Source: an uncultured Bacteroides sp.
GTDB lineage: Bacteria; Bacteroidota; Bacteroidia; Bacteroidales; Bacteroidaceae
DNA length: 64,000 bases
Direction of reading: 5' to 3'
Assembly: GCF_963678845.1 (NCBI RefSeq)
Contig: NZ_OY787464.1
Location: 620,001-684,000, forward strand
The translations under genes and the position numbers were made by a program. The notes beneath the pieces were generated by a model that saw only the letters and a program-made list of their open reading frames with translations, did no database searches and was not told where the DNA came from. Below, piece after piece: positions 1 to 8,963 of this stretch. Each line of letters begins with the position of its first letter. The stretch's first letter is position 1.

Positions 1-419
1 TTGAGAATATTGTAGCTGCAGATGTCTACGATCTGTTCAAAGGACACACATTCTACATACAAAAAACTTTTAATGAAACATTTGCTGATACTCCACAAGA
101 CGAAGAGTGTACGATAGAAACTGTCCGTACAGCTATTGACAATATGATAGCTTTGTACGAGACTATTTTTCGTGAAATATTGTCGAATGTTCCGGAAAAA
201 CAGAAAGAATTACTTTATGCAATAGCTAAGGAAGGTGAAGCAAGGCAAATTTTATCTGTGGAGTTCATTAAACGATATAGCTTAACTTCATCAAGTTCAG
301 TACAGGCCGCTGCAAAGAAGCTCTTAGAAAAAGATCTTATTACCGAGACAAATAAATCATACGCCGTTACCGACAAGTTATTTGCAATGTGGATTAAGAA
401 AATGTATGGGAGAAAATAG
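1..419 (+). CDS. C-terminal part of an AAA-type ATPase (partial, cut by left edge)
   Basis: The frame beginning at base 3 is open to the stop at 417-419 and runs off the left edge, so only the last 138 codons or so are present. The segment is helical and ends in a winged-helix-like stretch (SLTSSSSVQAAAKKLLEKDL, then a short beta hairpin). This is typical of the C-terminus of the prokaryotic AAA/'archaeal-type' ATPases common in Bacteroidetes. The P-loop would lie upstream, outside the window. The internal ATG at 144 is not a convincing start because the same frame is coding-like upstream of it. Function is unknown; the family assignment is an inference from the C-terminal fold pattern only. 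Confidence 0.6.
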   Translation, partial: ENIVAADVYDLFKGHTFYIQKTFNETFADTPQDEECTIETVRTAIDNMIALYETIFREILSNVPEKQKELLYAIAKEGEARQILSVEFIKRYSLTSSSSVQAAAKKLLEKDLITETNKSYAVTDKLFAMWIKKMYGRK

Positions 420-443
420 TTTTACGGATAACTAGCCTAATAT

Positions 444-496
444 TTCTTATTTAACAACTTAAATTCATATTTTAAATTTTAGTTGTTAAATAAGAA
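444..496. terminator. Hairpin between convergent genes
   Basis: A perfect 16-bp inverted repeat (444-459 with 481-496) encloses a 21-nt AT-rich loop. It sits between the stop of the left ATPase gene (plus) and the stop of the hybrid regulator (minus), so it could end transcription from both sides. The stem is AT-rich and no strong T-tract follows. Confidence 0.55.
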
Positions 497-530
497 CGAA
501 ACCTATTAATACAAACATTGATAACTAACT

Positions 531-3500
531 TTATATTTCTTTATTAATATGATTCCGATACTCTTTAGGTGTACAGTGATATATTTTTGAGAACTCCCGA
601 TAGAAATAGGCTTTATTACGGAAACCACAATCACTCATAATCTCAGAAATAGTCCTCGATGTTTTCTTTATCAACTTTTCGGCTTCCTGTAAACGGTAAT
701 TCCGGATAAAATCGGCAGGGGTACGATTAGATATTTTCTTTATCTTCCTATAAAGCTGTACCCTGCTAATAGCCATATCACTCGACAAGGTATCCTGATT
801 ATAATCCTCATTAGCAAGATTCTCAGATATCAAATAAATTGTCTTATCAATAAATTCCTTTTCCGCTTTGTCAATCTGATTGCCGTTGTACTGTTCCGCG
901 TATGCCTGCGGCGATTCAAGGTACACACGGGTAATCTCTTTATTGCCAAGAATAGAGTCAACTGCTGCCTTGAGATGGGCTGGATGAAAAGGCTTTTCAA
1001 GAAACATATCTGCTCCAATTTTGAGTCCCTCAATCTGGCTTTCAATAGAAACTTTCGAAGAGAGTAAGATTACAGGTATATAACTTGTTTCCTGATTTCT
1101 ACGTAATTCCTTAAGTAATGTAATGCCATCCATTTGAGGCATGATAATATCGCAAATAATAAGATCCGGTTTTTGTTCTGCCACAATAGCCAAGGCCTCC
1201 ACACCATCCATTGCACGTAAAACAATATATTGTTGAGAAAGAATATCATCAATCAATAGATGGATATCCGGCTGATCATCAACCACCAGCACTCTTTTAT
1301 TGTTTTCTATGGGAACAGGAGGGATAAGCTTTGGAACAATGAGCTGAGAATTATTCTGTTCTGTTATCTCCTGCGTCTGAATAGTGCCCTGAGGCAGCAA
1401 AACCGTAAAAGTAGTATATTCATTTACCTTGCTATCCACCAGGATATTGCCATTGAGCAAATTTACAAGACTCTGACACACAGCAAGTCCTATTCCGTTC
1501 CGGGTATAGAGTCCCTGTGAAAGCTGAGTTTCAAAATTATCCAGCACTTTAAAGCGATTAAAAATAGTTGCCTGATCTTCAGGTTTTATTCCTAAACCGC
1601 TGTTTGTGCAGCAAAAGCGAAGCTCTCCCTTTTCTGTCACATCCAGACCTAATGTTATATTACCATTTACCGGTGTATACTTAAAAGCATTGGATAAAAG
1701 ATTAAATATCACTTTCTCAAGGACGTCACGGTCAGCAATCCACTCCGGAATATCGGATGCAATATTCACCGACAGAATTATTTTCTTAGAATCAGCCATA
1801 TCAAGAAAACCATCCAAAGTATATTTTAGCATCTCTGCCACATCCACCTTTTCCAGATGTAAAGAGAGATATCCGGTTTCTGCTTTCCTGAATTCCATCA
1901 GTTGCTGAATCTGATTTCTCATTCTTTCAGCATTGCGTTTTACCACCAGCAGATGCTTCTTATCTTTCTCATTCAAATCATGGTGCTCCAGCACACGTTC
2001 GCAAGAGCCGAAAATCAGGGTAATTGAATTTGAAAACTCATGGGCAATATTCGTAAAGAAACGCAGCTTGGCTTGATGTATCTCCTCTTTCTTCTGTTCC
2101 TCAAGCTTATCCAGTTCCAAACTATGCTTCATGCGCATTCTATACTTCTGAAAGCTGAATACCAAGTAGCAAATCAGCGCAAAGGCGATGAAATAAAAAG
2201 AGTAAGCATAGCCAGTTTGCCACCAGGGTGAGGTTATATGGAAAGAGAAAACAAACAGCTGATTGCTCCATTTATTATCACTATTCGAATATTTCACTAA
2301 AAGCTTGTAATGTCCTGGGGTAAGGTTAGTTAATATTATATCTTTAACCATACCAATATTAATCCATTTGCTATCATCTTTGACACTCCATTTATCTCCG
2401 CTTCCAATCAGCCGGTAGGCTATTTTGCACTGTTGGTTGGCTATATAATCGAGCACGGAAAAATGAAATGTCAACGAGTTACTGTGGTAACTGATCTCTC
2501 TTTCTTCGGAAAAGTCTGCCGGTAGCGGTTGAATGATATTGTCAATTTTAAAAGAGCTGAGGTACAGTGACGGATAATAATTGCTCTGCCCAATCAAACT
2601 GGGGTGAATAATATTGAAACCGTTTATCCCCCCAAAATAGATTTCATTCTTACTGTTTGTTGAGAAAAAGGCTCCATCTGAAAACTCATTATCCTGTAAT
2701 CCGTCATCATACAAATAATTAGTTACAGCTTCATGTTCCGGGTTGATGCGCAATAAACCTTTGCTTGAGCTGATCCAGATGTTATGCTGGGCATCCTCCG
2801 ATATTCCATGAATATTGGAATTGGCCAGACCACTGCTTTCGGTATAACGTTTAAACATTATTCTGTTTGCCTTATCCCGTATCATCTTATTCAATCCGGC
2901 ACCCGTTCCAATCCAGAGATACTGGTTGCTGTCCCTGAAAAGGCAGATAACATCATTGCTGCTAATGGTATTCCCTTCATTTGGAACACTCTTATAAGAG
3001 ATAAACGTGCCACAATGAATATTCAGTTTATTTAAGCCACCACCACGCGTTGCCACCCACATTACAGAATCTCCTTCATTATTAAGAGAATAAATAATAT
3101 TACTATTAATACTCCCAGGTATGTTGCCTTTAAACATATAATGTTTATAGCTGGTAACCATATACTCGTTTCTGTCTTTACTTTCTGAAATCGTAAGTCT
3201 AAATAGTCCGTTGCCACTTGTACCCACCCATAGCGTGGAACTGTTTGTCTGTAAAAGGGCATACACGGAACTTATTCCATTAGCTCCAGAAGGCAGTTTA
3301 CCGCTTAGCTTTTTAATTTTCTTCCTTGCATAACAGTAATAATTAACTCCACTCCCATCCGTTCCAATCCAGAAATTCTTACCAGTTGCCGGAGTAATAG
3401 AGAGAACAGAATTGTTTATAAGTCCATCCGTTTCAGAGAATTTCCTTACCTTTTGCAATCCTCGCACCCCAGGATAGGATATGCTTATCAGTCCGCCACC

Positions 3501-4607
3501 TTTGGTACCTACCCAGAGATTATTATCAACATCCTTATATATGGTTCTGGTGGCATGGTTACCCAACTCAGGAATTTGTTCCTTAGTAAAAGCGTTGAAA
3601 TATTGCCTCTGAGGAAGGAACTTAAAAATGCCCTTGGTATCGGTGCCTGCCCATAATATATTTTGTGTCCCCTTGTATAATGATAGAACTGAGATTCCTT
3701 GTAACTGAACATCGGACGTTCTTTTTACGGTATCGAAGTTTAGCAGTCCGGTTGTTGTTGCAAATAAATAACAGCTTTTTATTTTCTGCACATCGTTCAG
3801 TTCTCCGGGAATTTTGATTTCCGAAGGATATAAATGTAAAACAGGATCTGATGTTACATAATAGCACAAACGATTATTTTGCTGTATCCATACCCGGTTT
3901 GTGTTGTCATAACATATTTTCTGAGCATTATATAAGGTAAAGGTCTCAGCCTGCAGCACGTCAAATAGTCTCGCAGATCTATATTTAAATATTATCCTCC
4001 TAATCTCTTTTCTATCATTAACCACCCAAAGATGATCCTGTGAATCGAAAAAAAACTGTGTTATATTTCCGGGAGTTACCCCCTTGATTTTTATAGATAT
4101 AAAGTCGGAAATTATCGGGTCAAACAGATAGAAAGAAGATTTAAACGCCGTAGCCAGGATAAAACCTTTGGAATTTCTTGCCGCAAGAAACGAATGTTCT
4201 CTGAATGTGCCGCGATTTCTGTATCCTAAATAATACTGTCTGAATGTTCCGGTCAGTTTGTTTAACCGGTTAATACCATAGTCGGTGGTTATCCACAGAG
4301 TTTCTCTGTTCTCTTCAAATATTTTACGGATAATATGGTTAGATATACAGGACGAATCATTGTAATGCGGACGAAAAGTGATAAAATCTGTTCCATCATA
4401 CCTGTTCAGACCATCCCAGGTTCCAAACCACATCAGTCCTTGTGTATCCTGAAAAACTTCATTCACCGCACTGTTCGATAATCCGTCATTATTTCCCAGA
4501 TGAATAGTTCTGCTTGCATCAGCATGCAAAGGCAAAACTGGCAAGAACAATATTACAGAAAAAAAAAGGCGAAATAAAAAAGTTTTTTTAAAGAATAGAT
4601 ATTTCAT
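531..4607 (-). CDS. Hybrid two-component system sensor/regulator (HTCS)
   Basis: This 1358-residue one-protein signalling system probably senses an oligosaccharide in the periplasm and activates the adjacent GH130/SusCD locus. Domain order: signal peptide (1-30), a long two-propeller sensor with repeated 'LWVGT.GGGL' type blades (about 35-700), a Y_Y_Y domain (about 715-795), one membrane segment (about 800-825), a histidine kinase with phospho-acceptor His856, an HATPase (N-box NLLSNAFKYTP, G-box GLGIKPED), a receiver with Asp1153 (DLIICDIIMP), and a C-terminal AraC helix-turn-helix. The kinase motif after the His reads HEFSNSITLI, where most family members have HEFRTPLTLI. It is transcribed divergently from the GH130 gene. 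The classification is very secure; the ligand (mannoside) is inferred from neighbours. Confidence 0.95.
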   Translation of the reverse strand: MKYLFFKKTFLFRLFFSVILFLPVLPLHADASRTIHLGNNDGLSNSAVNEVFQDTQGLMWFGTWDGLNRYDGTDFITFRPHYNDSSCISNHIIRKIFEENRETLWITTDYGINRLNKLTGTFRQYYLGYRNRGTFREHSFLAARNSKGFILATAFKSSFYLFDPIISDFISIKIKGVTPGNITQFFFDSQDHLWVVNDRKEIRRIIFKYRSARLFDVLQAETFTLYNAQKICYDNTNRVWIQQNNRLCYYVTSDPVLHLYPSEIKIPGELNDVQKIKSCYLFATTTGLLNFDTVKRTSDVQLQGISVLSLYKGTQNILWAGTDTKGIFKFLPQRQYFNAFTKEQIPELGNHATRTIYKDVDNNLWVGTKGGGLISISYPGVRGLQKVRKFSETDGLINNSVLSITPATGKNFWIGTDGSGVNYYCYARKKIKKLSGKLPSGANGISSVYALLQTNSSTLWVGTSGNGLFRLTISESKDRNEYMVTSYKHYMFKGNIPGSINSNIIYSLNNEGDSVMWVATRGGGLNKLNIHCGTFISYKSVPNEGNTISSNDVICLFRDSNQYLWIGTGAGLNKMIRDKANRIMFKRYTESSGLANSNIHGISEDAQHNIWISSSKGLLRINPEHEAVTNYLYDDGLQDNEFSDGAFFSTNSKNEIYFGGINGFNIIHPSLIGQSNYYPSLYLSSFKIDNIIQPLPADFSEEREISYHSNSLTFHFSVLDYIANQQCKIAYRLIGSGDKWSVKDDSKWINIGMVKDIILTNLTPGHYKLLVKYSNSDNKWSNQLFVFSFHITSPWWQTGYAYSFYFIAFALICYLVFSFQKYRMRMKHSLELDKLEEQKKEEIHQAKLRFFTNIAHEFSNSITLIFGSCERVLEHHDLNEKDKKHLLVVKRNAERMRNQIQQLMEFRKAETGYLSLHLEKVDVAEMLKYTLDGFLDMADSKKIILSVNIASDIPEWIADRDVLEKVIFNLLSNAFKYTPVNGNITLGLDVTEKGELRFCCTNSGLGIKPEDQATIFNRFKVLDNFETQLSQGLYTRNGIGLAVCQSLVNLLNGNILVDSKVNEYTTFTVLLPQGTIQTQEITEQNNSQLIVPKLIPPVPIENNKRVLVVDDQPDIHLLIDDILSQQYIVLRAMDGVEALAIVAEQKPDLIICDIIMPQMDGITLLKELRRNQETSYIPVILLSSKVSIESQIEGLKIGADMFLEKPFHPAHLKAAVDSILGNKEITRVYLESPQAYAEQYNGNQIDKAEKEFIDKTIYLISENLANEDYNQDTLSSDMAISRVQLYRKIKKISNRTPADFIRNYRLQEAEKLIKKTSRTISEIMSDCGFRNKAYFYREFSKIYHCTPKEYRNHINKEI

Positions 4608-4791
4608 GGTTTTGTGTTAAGCGTACAAAGGTTTCGATTCTATTTCAAATATATGCAATCCGTTTTTAATTGTGGGTGCAATTTCTGCTTTTTATTTCAT
4701 TTAAAAGTATACTCCTGTTTCAAAAAGGTATACCAGGAAAACAAAATGCTGATATATAGGCTATGTATACGCTTTTGGTATATCTGTATAC

Positions 4792-4820
4792 TTGTGTTCC
4801 TTTACGGTATAGTAAGTTTG
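4792..4820 (+). promoter_or_regulatory. Candidate promoter of the GH130-MFS-SusCD operon
   Basis: TAAGTTTG at 4813-4820 fits the Bacteroides -7 consensus TAnnTTTG. A TTG lies 18 nt upstream (4792-4794) as a possible -33 element. The box is 36 nt before the chosen GH130 start. The 248-bp divergent region (4608-4855) would also hold the regulator's binding site, which I cannot delimit. Confidence 0.4.
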
Positions 4821-4855
4821 CTCATGTAATAACAAGCCATTTAATATATAATACT

Positions 4856-5902
4856 ATGGACATAACAAACAGAAATGGGAATAACCCATTAATCACACCG
4901 GGTGATTTAAAACCGGGAATAGAAGGAATGGAAATAGTCTGCCTACTCAATCCGGGAGTATTTCGCCTCAACGGGAAAATATGGTTATTGCTTCGCGTGG
5001 CGGAACGTCCCACACAAATGGATGGTAAAATCAGCTTTCCTGTTTATAATAAAGAGGGTAAAATTGAGGTATTTCATTTCGATAAGAATGATCCCGATCT
5101 GAATACCTCCGACCCACGTGTGATTGGTTATAAAGGAAAAAATTACTTAACCACATTATCGTATCTGAGACTGGTATGCAGTGAAGATGGCATAAATTTT
5201 CACGAAGATCCTGATTACCCACCTATCTTTGGGCACGGAGAACTAGAGTCTTTCGGAATAGAAGACTGCCGCGTTGCCACTATGATCGACGGTTTCTTTC
5301 TTACCTTTACCGAAGTATCGCCTGTAGCTGTGGGTGTGGGACTCATTGAAACAAAGAACTTCCGGTCATTCACGCATCATGGAATGATCTTCCCGCCTCA
5401 CAATAAAGACTGTGCTCTTTTTGAAGAACCGATAAATGGAATGTATTATGCCCTTCATCGTCCAAGCAGCCCAGAATTGGGGGGGAACTATATCTGGCTT
5501 GCCGAATCTCCTGACCGCATTCACTGGGGAAACCATAAATGTATAGCAGTAACTCGTGATGGTTACTGGGATTCTGTCCGTGTAGGGGCCGGAGCAGCAC
5601 CAATTAAAACGCCGGAAGGGTGGCTGGAAATTTACCACGGTGCAAACAAAGATAACCGATACTGTTTAGGGGCATTACTTCTCGACCTGAACAATCCGTC
5701 AAAGGTGCTGGCACGCAGTGAACAACCCATCATGGAACCCATTGCTCCCTATGAGCAGACTGGATTCTTCGGGAATGTGGTGTTCTCGAATGGCCAGTAT
5801 GTGGATGGTGACACAATCCATATTTATTACGGGGCAAGTGACGAAGTAATATGCACAGCCACTTTGTCCATCCGGGAAATCATGAAAACACTTATAAAAT
5901 AA
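4856..5902 (+). CDS. GH130 beta-mannoside phosphorylase/hydrolase
   Basis: This 348-residue, five-bladed-propeller enzyme of family GH130 acts on beta-mannosides, either by phosphorolysis of the terminal mannose or by hydrolysis. The GIEDCRV motif carries the conserved catalytic Asp137, and propeller motifs such as DPRVIGYKGKNYL and GYWDSVRVGAGAAP are present. No signal peptide is visible, so the protein is probably cytoplasmic, consistent with the MFS permease gene that follows 7 nt later. I start at ATG 4856 rather than the in-frame 4763, because the upstream extension is hydrophobic junk containing the promoter region and GH130 proteins begin near 'NPLITP'. Whether it is a phosphorylase or a mannosidase cannot be decided by eye. 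Confidence 0.88.
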   Translation: MDITNRNGNNPLITPGDLKPGIEGMEIVCLLNPGVFRLNGKIWLLLRVAERPTQMDGKISFPVYNKEGKIEVFHFDKNDPDLNTSDPRVIGYKGKNYLTTLSYLRLVCSEDGINFHEDPDYPPIFGHGELESFGIEDCRVATMIDGFFLTFTEVSPVAVGVGLIETKNFRSFTHHGMIFPPHNKDCALFEEPINGMYYALHRPSSPELGGNYIWLAESPDRIHWGNHKCIAVTRDGYWDSVRVGAGAAPIKTPEGWLEIYHGANKDNRYCLGALLLDLNNPSKVLARSEQPIMEPIAPYEQTGFFGNVVFSNGQYVDGDTIHIYYGASDEVICTATLSIREIMKTLIK

Positions 5903-5909
5903 AATCTCC

Positions 5910-7172
5910 ATGCGAAATAAATTAATGAACGAATACAGGGTATTCAGATCCTATCCTCACAACATGCGTACACTGCTGATCACCAATATGGTGTATGCGC
6001 TTGTGTTGCCTATCGTTGAGATATTTGTAGGGGCTTATGTGATGAGAAGCACAAACAGTCCGGCTTACGTAGCTCTTTATCAGCTTGCAATGTATTGTGG
6101 AATTGTCTGTACATCTGTAATAAATGGTTTTCTTCTGAAATATTTCAGAGTGAATTACCTGTATAGCCTTGGAATGCTGTTAAGCGGATTATCCATGGTA
6201 GGCATGATGGTCGCTCCACAGTTGGGCATTGTCGAACTAGGTATTGCCGGATTTGTTCTGGGTGCCGCTTCCGGATTTTTTTGGACTAATCGGTATCTGC
6301 TGGCCCTAAATTCCACAACGGACAATAACAGGAACTATTTCTTTGGTCTGGAATCTTTTGCTTTTACCATCGCCTCCATCGTGGTACCTTTTTGTGTAGG
6401 AGCACTGATTGCCACAATCACGGGTAAAGAGATACTGGGTTGTGATATTAATCTGAACAAAGCTTACCGGATTGTTACCATCATTGCCACAGGAGTCTGC
6501 ATCCTTGCCTGCGTAATTCTTGCCCGCGGTAATTTTGAAAATCCAGTTCAGAAAAGGTTCTTCTTCTCTCATTTTCATCATTTGTGGTACAAGCAGTTAC
6601 TACTAGCCTGTTTAAAGGGACTGGTACAAGGTTTTCTGGTTACTGCACCAGCCATCCTTGTCCTAAAATTCATTGGCAACGAAGGAGCTTTGGGAGTTAT
6701 TCAAAGTATCAGCGGAGGGCTCACAGCAATACTGATATACATACTGGGGCGGGCAACCAAACCCCGGCACCGGATTTATGTCTTTGGTACAGGTATGATT
6801 ATCTTTCTTATCGGTACATTATTCAACGGAACCTTGTTTTCTGCAGCAGGGGTTATTATCTTTGTTCTTTGTAAGGTAATATTTCAGCCGTTACACGATC
6901 TTGCTTATTTTCCCATTATGATGAAAGTGATCGATGTGGTATCCAAAATTGAAAAAAGGAACAAATATGCCTATATTTTAAGTCACGAATTTGGACTTTT
7001 TCTTGGAAGAGCTTCGGGACTGACTATTTTCATATTTCTTGCTTTTTATGTATCGGAAGACTTTTCTCTGAAATATGCACTGATAATCGTTGCTCTTCTG
7101 CAGATGCTTTCCATACCTTTGAGCAAGCATATTATCAGGCAATCAACTATGTTAGACGACTCTGTAAATTAA
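5910..7172 (+). CDS. MFS-family sugar permease
   Basis: This 420-residue inner-membrane protein has about 12 hydrophobic segments. The first lies near residue 22 (LLITNMVYALVLPIVEIFVG) and the last near 390. It is probably a major facilitator superfamily importer carrying the mannoside oligosaccharide released in the periplasm to the cytoplasmic GH130 enzyme encoded 7 nt upstream. A GH130 gene beside an MFS gene is a recurring arrangement in Bacteroides mannan loci. An in-frame ATG at 5925 is a possible alternative start. The substrate is inferred only from context. Confidence 0.82.
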   Translation: MRNKLMNEYRVFRSYPHNMRTLLITNMVYALVLPIVEIFVGAYVMRSTNSPAYVALYQLAMYCGIVCTSVINGFLLKYFRVNYLYSLGMLLSGLSMVGMMVAPQLGIVELGIAGFVLGAASGFFWTNRYLLALNSTTDNNRNYFFGLESFAFTIASIVVPFCVGALIATITGKEILGCDINLNKAYRIVTIIATGVCILACVILARGNFENPVQKRFFFSHFHHLWYKQLLLACLKGLVQGFLVTAPAILVLKFIGNEGALGVIQSISGGLTAILIYILGRATKPRHRIYVFGTGMIIFLIGTLFNGTLFSAAGVIIFVLCKVIFQPLHDLAYFPIMMKVIDVVSKIEKRNKYAYILSHEFGLFLGRASGLTIFIFLAFYVSEDFSLKYALIIVALLQMLSIPLSKHIIRQSTMLDDSVN

Positions 7173-7199
7173 TATATTTCTTATCTTTAATCTTTAACT

Positions 7200-8927
7200 A
7201 TGACTAAATATCGCATTTTACTCATCACTGCATGTCTTGCAGTAATAACCTTTGGCTGTGAATCAATCGGTTATGGTGAAGCTGTTCAGCAAGTAAAGAT
7301 AGAGCGTATCGAAAGTATGCCTAATCTTCCTTCTCCGTACAAGATTCTGGACTGGAAAGAAAAAGCAGTGGCTTTTGATAACTATGTCTTTAATTTCAAT
7401 ACCCGGGTAAATGATTCGCCACTTATCTGGATAGATAATGCCAGACGAAATATACCTCAGCCTACTTTTGGGCTTTACACGGCAGTGAACGATGCCCGGC
7501 AGGGACCGCTCCATAACAACGGAGAGTTTCACGAAAGTCTTAATTCGCTGGCTGCCATTCTGGGAGCCGGGCTGGTGGGTATTGACAAGACTAGTCAGAA
7601 CGGATATAACTATGTTAAGATGGTTCAGAACTACTTCAACAGTGATACCGGGTGGAATATAATGATGAACAACACTTGCCCCGATGTTGCCCTTCAGGGC
7701 GGAGGGTACGGACGTGACTGGTGGTACGATGTATTTCCCAACGTTCTTTATTACGCAGTGTGCGACGTATTTCCCAGTGTGGAAGGTGCCGACAGAATAC
7801 AACGGAGCATTGCCGAGCAGTTTTGCAAAGCAGATTCTGTGCTGAACGGAAACTACGACTACTCATTCTTTGATTACGGAAAGATGAAAGGAATGGTTAA
7901 CCAGATTCCCGCACAACAGGATGCTGCCGGCGGACATGCCTACGTTCTTTATGCTGCTTATAAAAAATACAAAGATGCACGTTATCTGCAACATGCCAAA
8001 AATGCGCTCAATGTACTAATGGGCCAGAAAGAGAGCCGGTTCTATGAAATTCTGCTTCCCATGTCGGCAATAGTGGCTGCTCATCTCAATGCGGAAGAGG
8101 GCACCAACTATGATATAAAGAAAATAATCGACTGGACATTCAACGGCTGTAAAAATCCAAAGGCACGTTATGGATGGGGAGTTATTACACAACGCTGGGG
8201 AAATTATGATGTGGACGGATTACAGGGATGCACCTTAGAAGGAAGCGAATATGGCTTTCTAATGAACAGCATAAAGCTTTCATGGCCACTTGTTCCGTTG
8301 GTTAAATATGAACCTCAGTTTGCACGGGCTATTGGAAAATGGATGCTGAACAACGTAAATGCATGCCGCTTGTTCTTTCCTCTGGAAATTGACGATGAAC
8401 ACCAATGGTGTCCTGAGTATAAGAATATCACAAAAGGAATCGTTGCATACGAAGGAATAAGAAAAAGCGACGATTATGGCAAGAGCGAGCTCAAAGGCAT
8501 TTCACCGGTTGCTATTGGTGACGGTCCTAAATGGAATGCAAAAAATCCTCCGGAAAGCATGTTCAGCTTATACAGTACATCATCTGTCGGAATTTTCGGT
8601 GCAATAGTGAATACAACAAATATAAAAGGAATACTGAAGCTAAACTGCAATGCAACCGATTTTTATGCAAACAGGCCATACCCTGTTTTCTTGTACTATA
8701 ATCCATACAACAAGGAGCAAAAGGTTGAGTATCATTCTACTTCTGCTGTCGACTTATTTGATATTGTAGAAAAAACATATGTAGCCAAAGGCATAAAGGG
8801 AAAAGGAGAATTCTCCATCCCGGGCGATGCCGCCAGAGTAATAATTGAGCTTCCTGCAACAAGCACCATCAGGCAAAATAACAAGAATAATCTCATGGTG
8901 AATAACAATATAATTGCTTATAAATAA
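7200..8927 (+). CDS. Putative secreted lipoprotein with alpha/alpha-toroid features, function unknown
   Basis: This 575-residue protein starts with a lipoprotein-type signal (hydrophobic core, then Cys20 in VITFGCES), so it is probably anchored in the outer or inner membrane facing the periplasm. The body is rich in Trp, Tyr and Gly with repeated helical hairpins (GGYGRDWWYDVFPNVLYYAV, QDAAGGHAYVLYAAYKKY, GWGVITQRWGNYDVDGLQGC). This resembles an alpha/alpha-barrel glycoside hydrolase or lyase followed by a C-terminal beta domain from about residue 450. I do not recognise the family. It lies 27 nt after the permease and 36 nt before SusC, so it is part of the mannoside operon. A role in glycan cleavage or recognition is likely but inferred. 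Confidence 0.7.
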   Translation: MTKYRILLITACLAVITFGCESIGYGEAVQQVKIERIESMPNLPSPYKILDWKEKAVAFDNYVFNFNTRVNDSPLIWIDNARRNIPQPTFGLYTAVNDARQGPLHNNGEFHESLNSLAAILGAGLVGIDKTSQNGYNYVKMVQNYFNSDTGWNIMMNNTCPDVALQGGGYGRDWWYDVFPNVLYYAVCDVFPSVEGADRIQRSIAEQFCKADSVLNGNYDYSFFDYGKMKGMVNQIPAQQDAAGGHAYVLYAAYKKYKDARYLQHAKNALNVLMGQKESRFYEILLPMSAIVAAHLNAEEGTNYDIKKIIDWTFNGCKNPKARYGWGVITQRWGNYDVDGLQGCTLEGSEYGFLMNSIKLSWPLVPLVKYEPQFARAIGKWMLNNVNACRLFFPLEIDDEHQWCPEYKNITKGIVAYEGIRKSDDYGKSELKGISPVAIGDGPKWNAKNPPESMFSLYSTSSVGIFGAIVNTTNIKGILKLNCNATDFYANRPYPVFLYYNPYNKEQKVEYHSTSAVDLFDIVEKTYVAKGIKGKGEFSIPGDAARVIIELPATSTIRQNNKNNLMVNNNIIAYK

Positions 8928-8963
8928 AACTTTTAAATCAAATAACTTATAAAAACACTAGTT

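Noticed and set aside
1606..1908. 100-codon plus-strand ORF inside the HTCS gene
   Set aside because: Antisense shadow of the kinase domain.
4763..4855. N-terminal extension of the GH130 frame from ATG 4763
   Set aside because: It overlaps the candidate promoter and encodes an unlike hydrophobic stretch; the family begins near the ATG at 4856.
7263..7802. 179-codon minus-strand ORF
   Set aside because: It lies wholly antisense to the well-supported lipoprotein gene; a codon-bias shadow.
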